Shown here: positions 32,743 through 41,552 of the stretch, piece after piece
Position numbering within the stretch: the stretch's first letter is position 1
Layout: each line of letters opens with the position of its first letter
NCBI GenBank assembly: GCA_949317995.1
Contig: OX439039.1
Span: forward strand, 14,189,282-14,253,281
Direction: 5' to 3'
DNA: 64,000 nt
From: Acholoe squamosa
Taxonomy: Eukaryota; Annelida; Polychaeta; Phyllodocida; Polynoidae
Notes under the pieces: model-generated
Told to the model about the DNA's origin: nothing
Database searches by the model: none
The model's input: the letters and a program-made list of their open reading frames with translations, nothing else
Position numbers and translations under genes: made by a program

Positions 32743-33687
32743 TTATTTTCCTTTTATTTTGTTTAATTCTTCTTTATAAAAACTACCACTCAATATTTCA
32801 TTATTTTTGTCTGTTAACACATAAGTAGCAGGCCACGTTCTAAGAACATATGCTATTTGAAAAATTTCTTCTTTCCAATGAGAAGAATACCCTCTTCTGA
32901 AAGCAGTCTTATATTTACTTATTCGTACTTTATCTCCTACTTTAAAAGGCAGTTTAATTTTTTTGCTGTACAAATATTTTCCGTATTGCTTTAACCATAT
33001 TTTTTTTTCGTTTGATTTGGTTACTTCAGAAGGACTTATTCCTAATGTTCTATGTTTACTATGATTATAACTTTTAACTAAATCCTGTAGAACGTCTATA
33101 TATCTCAGACTCTTTTTGAAAGAAAGATATTTATATATTTTGTCTTGTATGGTACGATTGAATCTTTCTACTATAGCACATTTAGTGTCTTGAGAAGTAC
33201 TGAAAAATTTTATTTCATTTTCTTTTAAAAAATTTTGAAAAACACCTTTAAATTCGCTTCCTTCATCTAATTGTATTAAGTTGGGCTTAACATTGCTTTT
33301 TAACAAAATTTTTTTGAAGCCGTCTAGAGTGACATATGCAGTTTTGTTCACTAAAGGTTCAACATAAGCATAACGTGAAAAACAATCTATACAGGCTAAT
33401 AAATATTTTATTCCATTGTTTTGATCTTTAAGGTTAAAAATACTTATTAAATCAATTTGCCATTGATCGTTTATGCCTTTCACTATTGTTTTTCTTCGAA
33501 GAAATTTATATATTATTTTCTTATGTGAAGTATAAGTTCTAGTGTTACGGAGAAAATTTAGCACGTCCTTTCTCGTTATATTTTCATCTATTTTTTTAGC
33601 TGCTTCATATAATTTTTTCACAGAAGAAAAAGATGAAGGATGAGAAGGAGTGAAATAAATTTTTTTCAAAATATTTTCTTTGTCCAT
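32743..33687 (-). CDS. Retroviral-type (DDE) integrase
   Basis: About 314 aa from MDKENILKKIYF (ATG 33687; open to an upstream ATG at 33714). The rve core carries the acidic triad in WQIDLISI, IQLDEGSEF and an AIVERFNRT box with the Glu. The second motif has Leu-Asp in place of the more usual Thr-Asp. An N-terminal helical domain precedes the core. After it come SKHRTLGISPSE and an SH3-like or chromodomain-like C-terminal part (PFKVGDKVRISKYK, WPATYVL). It would insert the element with the 6-bp target duplication seen at its borders. No disabling change is seen. TGAGATGG lies 45 bp before the chosen ATG. Confidence 0.93.
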   Translation of the reverse strand: MDKENILKKIYFTPSHPSSFSSVKKLYEAAKKIDENITRKDVLNFLRNTRTYTSHKKIIYKFLRRKTIVKGINDQWQIDLISIFNLKDQNNGIKYLLACIDCFSRYAYVEPLVNKTAYVTLDGFKKILLKSNVKPNLIQLDEGSEFKGVFQNFLKENEIKFFSTSQDTKCAIVERFNRTIQDKIYKYLSFKKSLRYIDVLQDLVKSYNHSKHRTLGISPSEVTKSNEKKIWLKQYGKYLYSKKIKLPFKVGDKVRISKYKTAFRRGYSSHWKEEIFQIAYVLRTWPATYVLTDKNNEILSGSFYKEELNKIKGK

Positions 33688-33714
33688 GTTTGAAAAATAT
33701 TTGCTTATGAACAT

Positions 33715-34190
33715 GAAAATAGAACCATCTCAGAGTAGTAGGTGATATAATTTTTAATGAATGAACGACATCTTTTGCAACAGCATTCAGACAAAACATT
33801 TTTCACAACATTTTTAAATAAATGAATGACACAACTTTTTTCGTGCACGCGAAACAAAATGGAAATCCGATACGCGTCCATTCCAAGAAAAAAAAGGTAG
33901 AGACATATTTTATCCCCTTATGAGTTGAGCAAGAGCACAAATTTCTCTTTCGAGATGTACTTTTTGCTGACACATAGGTTTTAAAATATATGTACCATAA
34001 AAAACTTGGCATTAGCGCAAGTTCCTCCATTGAGGTGTACTTTCTGCCAATGCATAAATTCACAGAATGGGGCATATTAGCACAGATTTTAACCCATTTT
34101 TACGCGTGAAAAAAGTCATTAAATGCAATGCAAGTTTCCGGATTTCCGTGAAAAAATGAAACAAAAAAATCTTTTTGCCTTATAAAAGAA
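33715..34190. other. Intergenic gap with a degenerate direct repeat
   Basis: Two related blocks (about 33930-33970 and 34012-34055) share AGCACAAATTTCTC/AGCGCAAGTTCCTC-type text followed by GAGATGTACTTT or GAGGTGTACTTT and TGCTGACACATA or TGCCAATGCATA. A 90-codon frame covers them, but I see no protein signal. It is the widest gap in the gene-dense part, so regulatory or terminator functions are possible. Confidence 0.4.
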
Positions 34191-34193
34191 ACA

Positions 34194-34787
34194 TTATTCT
34201 ATAGCATAGATATTAGTGTATATAGGAATAAACCCATCAGGTATTCTAGTTTGGTTTGTGTTAGTTCCTGTAGTTTTTTGTGCATGTTTTCTTACGTTTC
34301 CGGTTTTCTTCAACACAGTTTTACCTTTAGTGGAACAAATAGTTTTCTGTTTTTTTCCTTTCTTGACTTCTTTTTCTTCTTTCTCACTTTCTTCATCTTC
34401 TGTCATGCTAGTCCCTGCTTTTCTTTTATTTCTTTTTTTGCTTCGATTTTCATTTTCGTCTTCAGGCAAAGGAGAGGCTGTCAGGTTGTCTTTTCCTTCT
34501 GATTCTTCGGAGCTAGAGTTTTCTGTGTCGCTGATTTTTTCGTCGATAATTAGCTTCAATTTATTTTGAGCAGACTTAGCTTTATTCCTCATTTTTTCTT
34601 TGAGATATTGTGTATGGCATGAATTACATCTCAAATGATTTTCGTCAGCAGAAAAATAATGGAGAGAATGAAAAGGTTTATGACACCTTATGCATTCTTG
34701 AACCATGCTTTTTTGACATTTTTCACAATATTTTTTATCTTGAACTATTCTCCCTTTTCTTCCACAATATTCACACTTAACAGGCAT
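34194..34787 (-). CDS. Double zinc-ribbon protein with acidic/basic tail
   Basis: 197 aa from MPVKCEYCG (ATG 34787). The frame is open to 34901, but that would overlap the previous gene and place the TGAGATGA motif (85 bp upstream) inside the coding region. Two four-Cys sites are visible: C5-x2-C8 with C21-x2-C24, then C32-x2-C35 with C54-x2-C57. The rest is low-complexity, first Ser/Glu-rich, then Lys-rich with nuclear-localisation-like KKRNKRK and KKGKKQK. A nucleic-acid or transcription role is likely. I do not recognise a named family. Confidence 0.7.
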   Translation of the reverse strand: MPVKCEYCGRKGRIVQDKKYCEKCQKSMVQECIRCHKPFHSLHYFSADENHLRCNSCHTQYLKEKMRNKAKSAQNKLKLIIDEKISDTENSSSEESEGKDNLTASPLPEDENENRSKKRNKRKAGTSMTEDEESEKEEKEVKKGKKQKTICSTKGKTVLKKTGNVRKHAQKTTGTNTNQTRIPDGFIPIYTNIYAIE

Positions 34788-34881
34788 TTTATGTATATTT
34801 TTATCTAATTCAAAACAAAGATACTTTGACCGTAGATATCTTGTAATCTTTTTTGCTGTAGCTCTCATCTCACTAAGGTTT

Positions 34882-35202
34882 TCAATCGCTGTCACTGTCA
34901 CTAGAGGCTATGTTATCGTCGCTGCTGCTGTCGCTATGAGACTTTGATTTTTCTTTCTTTTTCTTAGTGTTCTTAGTCTTTCCAGGCTTTTCTTCTTCAC
35001 TCATTTTTTTAATTTTATCTATTTTTTTATCTATTTTATTCCTTAGTTCAAAGAGTAAATCATATTCTTCTTTAAGGAGAGAAATACTTTTGTCTTTTAC
35101 CATATCATGAAAATGTAAGTATATTTTTCCTTTGAATTTATTTATGTCTATTCTTTTCCTTTTGCCAAAAGCTAAAGTAGGATATTTAGATGATTTACTC
35201 AT
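34882..35202 (-). CDS. PC4-like ssDNA-binding/transcription cofactor
   Basis: 106 aa. Residues about 10-60 match the PC4/Sub1 fold: FGKRKRIDINKFKGKIYLH (beta strands), then KDKSISLLKEEYDLLFEL (strand and helix). The remainder is a charged, Ser/Asp-rich tail; in cellular PC4 the acidic Ser-rich part lies at the N-terminus instead. PC4 binds single-stranded and melted DNA and supports transcription or replication. Located just downstream of polymerase B, it may be a replication partner. TGTGAGATAAAG lies 48 bp before the ATG. Confidence 0.75.
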   Translation of the reverse strand: MSKSSKYPTLAFGKRKRIDINKFKGKIYLHFHDMVKDKSISLLKEEYDLLFELRNKIDKKIDKIKKMSEEEKPGKTKNTKKKKEKSKSHSDSSSDDNIASSDSDSD

Positions 35203-35225
35203 TTTGTTTGTTTGCAGATAGTTTG

Positions 35226-38200
35226 CTATTGTATTTTTGTCTTTATCTCACAAACTTTTCTTCTTTTTGAATGAATATCTTCAAATGGAATTTCTTTCAT
35301 TTTTCTTTTTAAAGGGGGAATCTTATAATGACCATATGCGTAAGATTTAATTCCTCCTCTTCTCAAATATCTTTTATCTTCAAAAGGAGAAAGAGATATC
35401 TTTCTTTGAGACATAGTGTACACTTTGTGTTTTATGCTTCTTATGTTATCGAATTCTGCTTCTTTTATTCTATTTTGGACTAAGGTAAGCTTAAAGTCGT
35501 TGTGCCTTATAGTTTCTATGCTACTTTTTTTGACTCCCTTTATTTTTTTCTCTTCTTCCCCCTTCTCAAACAAAATTGAATACATTTTTGGCCTGAGAGC
35601 TATAAATTCTTTTATTTTTTTCCCTCCTGCTTCATCTTTAAATTTACCTAAGACCTTTTTGTTCGTTTCATCATACAAAAAATGATCTTTAGGTAAATTA
35701 GAAAAATCAAAAAAATTATTTAGATCTTTTATTTTTTTAAGATAATTTGTATCTTTTATGTAATACACTAAAGAATCTGTGTCTGTATATAACAGTTGAA
35801 TATGTACGTCTTTGAATTTAGGCAACATGATATTATAATGGAAATTAAACATCCATAGTTTAGATAACTCTAAAACAGAAAACCCAATGTAGATCGGTTT
35901 GTCTAGTAAAAGTTTTTCTTTGCTGCTTTGTATTCCTACAAAGTCCTTTTGAAATATATGAAGAGATTTAAAAGTAGGTTTTTTTATAAGATTTTCACTT
36001 TCTTTAGGGTCTGAAGTTAATTTCATGTTAGTTCTTTTCTTGACATTTTCCATTGTTTTACCAAATGCTGCATTATTTAATAACTTAAAGAATTCTTTTT
36101 CGAAAGCAGAGGTAGCCAAAGTTCGTTCTCTGTTATTGAACAAAATGTAAGATTTCATCCAATCTTTCTGATGAAAGCTTAAAACACGATGAATTTTATT
36201 TATTTAATGCAAGGTATAATTTTAAATTACGATAATGCACTACATAATTTTTTTTGTCTTTTAAATTGCATATAAGCTTTTTTCCTCCTTTTTTGTAGGA
36301 CGTTTCAGTTTTTTTCAATATTTCTTTTGCATACGGAGATAATTCTTGTTCTTCTATTTCTATTTTTTGTGGAGCTAGAGGAAAATCGTTGTGCATGTCA
36401 TGAAGACAGTCAGGGTAAGTTAAACTTACCTCCAGTATGTATCCTGTTTCATTATGATCTGAAATGCTTTCTATGTTTAGTTTTTGAATTTGATTTTGGG
36501 TTAGCCATTTGAAATTTGAGTGAGGCAAAAAATCTGCTAAACATTTGCCGTAAAGGTTATTGCAGTCTATGTAAAAGATGATTTCGTCGAAAGAATTAGC
36601 TTTCGCATACCTATGAGAAACATTAGTAATGCCACCTCTTATACCGCCTTCTATAAAATTATATATTTCGATGTCAGAAAGCAACTCTAGTTCAACTTCT
36701 GTATGTTTCAACATAGCTTGATAACTCAAACTAGGTGCCGTTAGAAAATGAGCAGGGTCTAAACCGTAATAACTTAAGGCCTTTTCTCTGAAAGATTCAA
36801 AAACGTCACATAAAAGCAAAACGTCTATTTTCAAGTAGGCTTTCAAATAATCTTTTATGTTTCTACATTTTAATGCTTTAAACATATGAATAGCATGACA
36901 GTAATCGTCCTCAGTTATATTTTTTTTGGTTAAAGTAGAATAAAATTTGTCTATAGGCGGCAATTTTTTTTCTTTCAAAACAGACCAAGAATCAATGTAA
37001 TCATAGCACATGACACCTTTTCTTATCATATAAGGAATCATTTTTTTGTTTGAAGTATGTTTTTTTGTTTGAACGAAATCTTTTAAACCTTTCTCTTGCA
37101 AAAGTTCAGCTAATTTTGAAAGGGACGTAGGTAAAAATTGGAAGGAATCTATAATTCTAAAATTTTCGAAACTTAAAGTAAGAAATTTTTCAGATGATTT
37201 AGCAATCACAGATATGGTTCTCTGGTTTATATATTTATATAATTTTTGGATAAGAAAATGAGTGTCATAATTCATGCTGTTGTGAATTATAATTGGTATT
37301 TTTAAATTGTCCATCCTAAGACTAGTGTAAGTAAGATTACATCTATTGCAAGCATAATTTAAATCTCTTCCTTTTCCTTCTTGTCCTATGTGAGCATGAT
37401 CTAAAACTTTTCTTATACCTTTTTCGGTGAAAGATATCCCACATATGTAACAATTTTTTTGCTTCACTATATGTGAAATATCGTCAGAAGACAAAGACAA
37501 AGGTTTTCTCTTATGATCTAAAATATACGAAATTTCAGCTCTTTTTTTATATAAGTAAGAAACAAATTTTTCTATCACATTTTTTCCTACGTATATAACA
37601 GGATCTTGACTGTATTTTTCATATTTAGAAATTAATATAGCTCCAAAAGCATTTAATTTGTGTTCTTTTGAGCAACACGATTTCCCTTTGTATATTTTGC
37701 TTATAGTGCGATTATAACATTCAAAATCTGCATATATCACAAAAGGACTTTTAACTTTAAATTTATGGTCAACGAATTTCAAGAAAGTCCCTTTCGGTGG
37801 AGTAGAATAACCCTGACCACTGTATACGTTAGTTTTGCAATTGTTGTTAACATGCATTTCATATTTTTTTTTTGAGCAAAATGATATCAAACATTTGTAA
37901 CAAAAGTACCTAGTTTTTTTCCAAAAGAATGGTCTGATAAATTTATGTAAATTTCTGATAAGATAATAGTGATCATTAAATAATAATAAATCAATATGTC
38001 TTCCTTCAGTAAGGGGAGAAGAAAGGACTGAAATATACATAGGGAAAGGCTGAAATTCTTTTTTTTCAGATACTAAAAGGCCAAAGACATTTACAGTAAG
38101 ATTATTTTTCTTTTCGAACTTTGGAATTTCACTCAATTTCACAGGAAAAGAAAGAAAAGAAAGGTTTAATTTTTCTAAAAAAATATCGTACGACTTAGCC

Positions 38201-38733
38201 AAGTTTGCATTGTGAGGAATTTTATGTAATCCTGCTAAAACAGAGTATATGAAGCATTTTTTGCCGCTTCCTTTTATATTAAGAACTGATTTTTTTCTTT
38301 GAATAATGCTTTCTTTCCCTTTTTTCTCACCTCCAAAAGGATTATATTTAAAAACAGAGAGGCGTAACACTTTTATTTCTCTTAAAAACCATCCTGACCC
38401 CATGTGCAAAAAAGCATCGAAAAAACCTAATATCACAGAAAAGGAATTTCTTATTAATTCCTCTACGTTATGAGAATCAAAGTTTACTTGAACAGGACTT
38501 TGGAACCATGGTTGAATTTCAAAATATTCATTGTTTTCTAGATTATATTTTCCTAACACTGTGCATAACGATAATTGAAATTTAACCCCCCCTTCTTTTT
38601 TTTTTTTCTTCAAAATTAATTTTTTAATTTTTTTGGTCTGATTAAGTAAAAATAAATCAGGATCATATTTGTGAAGAGTAGGAGTTAAATCATATTCTAC
38701 GATTAAATTTCTGAAAGCTTTACTTTTTTTCAT
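35226..38733 (-). pseudogene. polB: Protein-primed DNA polymerase B, split by a frameshift
   Basis: The first frame (845 codons, 38733-36196) has an N-terminal part with KCFIYSVLAGLH, a Cys/His finger (about 277-299), exonuclease motifs YADFE (334-338), HNSMNYD (484-490) and YLKIDVLLLCD (633-643), and polymerase motif A IDCNNLYG (722-729). An endonuclease VII-like CxxC...CNRC insert lies at 428-465. It ends at a stop in a TAAATAAATAAA tract. The following codons in another frame lead without gap into the second frame (310 codons from 36158) with motif B KLLNNAAFGKTMEN and motif C YTDTDS. Total length (about 1,165 codons) is normal for Polintons. So one gene has been disabled by a small indel in a slippage-prone tract, or the assembly has an error there. 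It overlaps the upstream gene by 14 bp. Confidence 0.93.
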
Positions 38734-39676
38734 TTCTTATAGGTCTAAAATGAAGAACTAAAAAAACTGTTCCATATTCAAATTGAACCAACTTTCCCAC
38801 ATCGTCACATATAGTTATTTCGATTTCTTGTATTTCACTTTTTTTTACCTTTTTATAGTACGGAGAGACAAAAACTTCCTTTATATCGTCTCCGAATTTT
38901 TCACTGCAACGAATAGTTCTCAATAAAGGAATTTGAAGATCGCCTACAATTTCATTTGCAACTATATCAGTATAAATATAAATATTAGAAGAAACGTGAT
39001 GCAAATTAGGAACACCTCCCGCATGAAAATATTTATAATGTTTGTATCTTAAAGTAGTGCTCATTAAAATCTGAAAATCTAATAAACTATTCAATGGAAG
39101 CCCTGAAAAAGTTATAACGTCACTGTTTTCGATCTCAGCTTCGTTGTCTATTTCTTCAGATGTATCCAATCTCAGTACATTACTTAAATATTTAGACATA
39201 AGAACTTTGTCTCCTCTCCCTACCTTTAAAATGGGTTTTAAATTTTGCAGCTCAGTTTTCACATATGGTTCTCTACTTTTTCGAAAAAATTCATCGTCAG
39301 GGTATGCGTCTATTTTTTTCAAGGCTGCATTTATGCTTTTTATTAAACTATCTAAAGAAGTATAATTTCCATATGGAATTTTTTGCACGACATATCTTTT
39401 TTTTATTTCTATTTCATCTAATGAAGTTATTTTATTCACGTCTTGCTTCAACCTGAAATCTTTTCTTTCTACTACCAAAGTCCTATTTTTTTCTGGAATT
39501 TCTGGGAAATTATACCAGGAAACTGGTATGTTTACTTCTACTAATCCCACTTCCCATTCTCCTTGTAAAATTAAAATAGAAGGTAATTTAACCCAAAATT
39601 TGCTTGTTTTGTTTTCTCGAGAGGGATGAATAGTATTAGAAGGTAAATTAATGTAAAAAGGAGAAGAAACATTCAT
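38720..39676 (-). CDS. Penton-position structural protein (candidate minor capsid)
   Basis: 318 aa from the ATG at 39676. The frame is open to 39772, but the conserved start is SPFYINLPSN right after this Met, and TGAGATAAG lies 70 bp upstream, inside the longer version. The N-terminal pattern FYINLPSN...KFWVKLPSIL...GEWEVGLVEVNIP and C-terminal FEYGTVFLVLHFRP are shared by a protein found beside the polymerase in many metazoan Polinton-like elements. Its beta-rich appearance and constant presence make it a candidate penton-like minor capsid protein; this is inference. Frame intact. Confidence 0.65.
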   Translation of the reverse strand: MNVSSPFYINLPSNTIHPSRENKTSKFWVKLPSILILQGEWEVGLVEVNIPVSWYNFPEIPEKNRTLVVERKDFRLKQDVNKITSLDEIEIKKRYVVQKIPYGNYTSLDSLIKSINAALKKIDAYPDDEFFRKSREPYVKTELQNLKPILKVGRGDKVLMSKYLSNVLRLDTSEEIDNEAEIENSDVITFSGLPLNSLLDFQILMSTTLRYKHYKYFHAGGVPNLHHVSSNIYIYTDIVANEIVGDLQIPLLRTIRCSEKFGDDIKEVFVSPYYKKVKKSEIQEIEITICDDVGKLVQFEYGTVFLVLHFRPIRNEKK

Positions 39677-39775
39677 TTTAAAAATATATCTTATTTTTAA
39701 ACAATAAAATCTTTTTTTGATAACTTTGAAAGTATTTCTTATCTCAGGGAAAAAAAACCACTGGTGGCTCATATG

Positions 39776-40660
39776 AACAGGATATTTTCTGTTAACTGAA
39801 GACCTCTAGTGAGCATTCCTAAAATTATCTTAAACTATACCATATTTAGCACTCTATAGACCTGTAGAGGCTAGGACTGACATTACTTTACTAGATCAGC
39901 GAAGACCTCTAGTGAGAGTCACTAAAACTATGTGCATGGTTTTACACTGAAGACTTCTGGTGGCTGATATAAATTATGTGCATGGTTTTACACTGAAGAC
40001 CTCTGGTGGCTGATATAAATTATGTGCATGGTTTTACACTGAAGACCTCTGGTGGCTTATAGAAGGCATTTTCTACTTACTGAAGATCTCTAGTGAGCAT
40101 TCCTAAAACTATCTTAAACTATACCATATTTAGCACTCTATAGACCTCTAGAGGCTAGGACTGACATTACTTTACTAGATCAGCGGAGACTTCTAGTGTG
40201 AGTCACTAAAACTATGTGCATGGTTTTACACTGAAGACCTCTGGTGGCTGATATAAATTATGTGCATGGTTTTACACTGAAGACCTCTGGTGGCTTATAG
40301 AAGGCATTTTCTGCTTACTGAAGACCTCTAGTGAGCATTCCTAAAACTATCTTAAACTATACCATATTTAGCACTCTATAGACCTCTAGAGGCTAGGACT
40401 GACATTACTTTACTAAATCAGCGGAGACCTCTAGTGTGAGTCACTAAAACTATGTGCATGGTTTTACACTGAAGACCTCTGGTGACTAATATAAACAAGG
40501 CATTTTCTGCTTACTGAAGACCTCTAGTGAGCATTTCTAAAACTATCTTAAACTATATGATACTTAGCACACTGAAGACCTCTAGAGGCTATGACTAATA
40601 TTTCTTTACTAGATTAGCGAAAAGCTACTTTTCTCAGAGACTTTTTGTAAGCTACTGCTG
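39776..40660. repeat. Internal complex tandem repeat with GAAGACCTCT motifs
   Basis: Four units start at about 39799, 40081, 40319 and 40515 with GAAGACCTCTAGTGAGCAT (second: GAAGATCTCTAG). Each contains ACTATACCATATTTAGC, GACCTCTAGAGGCTAGGAC and a variable number of a 46-bp sub-repeat with GAAGACCTCTGGTGGCT and ATGTGCATGGTTTTACAC. The word AAGACCTC also occurs in the TIRs. No ORF is present. It separates the RING gene from the structural/replication block. Confidence 0.85.
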
Positions 40661-40725
40661 TATATGTTATAAAATATTTCATTTTTAAAATGTAACATAA
40701 GACAAAAATATTTGTTTCAAACTTT

Positions 40726-41310
40726 TTATTTCTTATCAAATAAACAAACTTTTGGTTTTTTTTTTTGATTTAACAAGGAAGTGTCAGATGATTTTCTCAT
40801 TAACCATAACAAACATTCATGACCAACCCGTGGTTTTTCATGTACCCATTCAATGGAACAGTAAGGACATTTTATTGTTTCAGTCCTATGATACAAATTT
40901 GATTTTTGAATAAAATCATCAAAACATTTTTGATGTACTGGCTTATTGCAACAAATCATATAAGCAATGTTTCTAGTTTTTGTAGAAATAATCATTTCAG
41001 TGTTGCATAATTTACAAAGCATGTATTCTAGTGACATTTTATGCAATCTTTGTCTTGTTTTATTTCTCAATTCTTTTGTTATTTCTGATAAAACATATTC
41101 ACTAGGATCTAAAGTGTCATCATGTTTTCTTTTTTTAGGTTTCATTAATGTTTCTACATGATAAATATATGGGATTTCGAGTAAGTCACAAGCAAAATCC
41201 ATCATAGTAAAATAAAAATGTTGATAAGGCATTAATATGCAACACATTTTAAGGACTCGCGGTAAAAGCATAATATTTGATAAAACTAAATTGCCTATTT
41301 CATCCTGCAA
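40726..41310 (-). CDS. RING-type zinc-finger protein
   Basis: 194 aa. The C-terminal half holds C99-x2-C102, C120-C121, PVH126-x2-C129 and C148-PY-C151, a RING or RING-CH-like cross-brace pattern. A KRKHDD basic stretch lies at about 59-65. The N-terminal 55 residues are hydrophobic with three Cys. RING proteins are usually E3 ubiquitin ligases; in DNA viruses they often counter host defence or regulate transcription. No substrate can be inferred. The start could be upstream by splicing, since no TGAGA motif is near. Confidence 0.65.
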   Translation of the reverse strand: MQDEIGNLVLSNIMLLPRVLKMCCILMPYQHFYFTMMDFACDLLEIPYIYHVETLMKPKKRKHDDTLDPSEYVLSEITKELRNKTRQRLHKMSLEYMLCKLCNTEMIISTKTRNIAYMICCNKPVHQKCFDDFIQKSNLYHRTETIKCPYCSIEWVHEKPRVGHECLLWLMRKSSDTSLLNQKKKPKVCLFDKK

Positions 41311-41351
41311 ATAAAAAGACAGGAAATAATCAGCGAAATATACAAGCGCCT

Positions 41352-41552
41352 CTACTTTGATTTTTTTAACCGTGGCAAAGAATCAAAATAAGACAAAGCC
41401 GAAATAATTTGTTCAGCTTCCTTGACTGACATATAAGGCTGGGAAGGAAAACTGACATCTATTATATCCTTTTCGTTGTCTTTGAAATGTATTCTACCTT
41501 CGAAATAAGAAATTCTAGTTTTTAATAGTTCATAATTAATTTTTATGATCAT
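41352..41552 (-). CDS. Small hypothetical protein
   Basis: 66 aa, with an amphipathic helix-like VKEAEQIISALSYFDSL and a basic end. No family is recognised. It is the first ORF of the minus-strand series. CCTGAGTTTG, a near match to the shared upstream motif, lies about 50 bp before the ATG, which favours a real gene. It and the RING frame differ in phase and are 41 bp apart. Confidence 0.45.
   Translation of the reverse strand: MIIKINYELLKTRISYFEGRIHFKDNEKDIIDVSFPSQPYMSVKEAEQIISALSYFDSLPRLKKSK

Noticed and set aside
33803-34075. 90-codon frame with several Cys in the intergenic gap
   Set aside because: It covers a diverged direct repeat, has no domain, and lacks the upstream motif seen before real genes.
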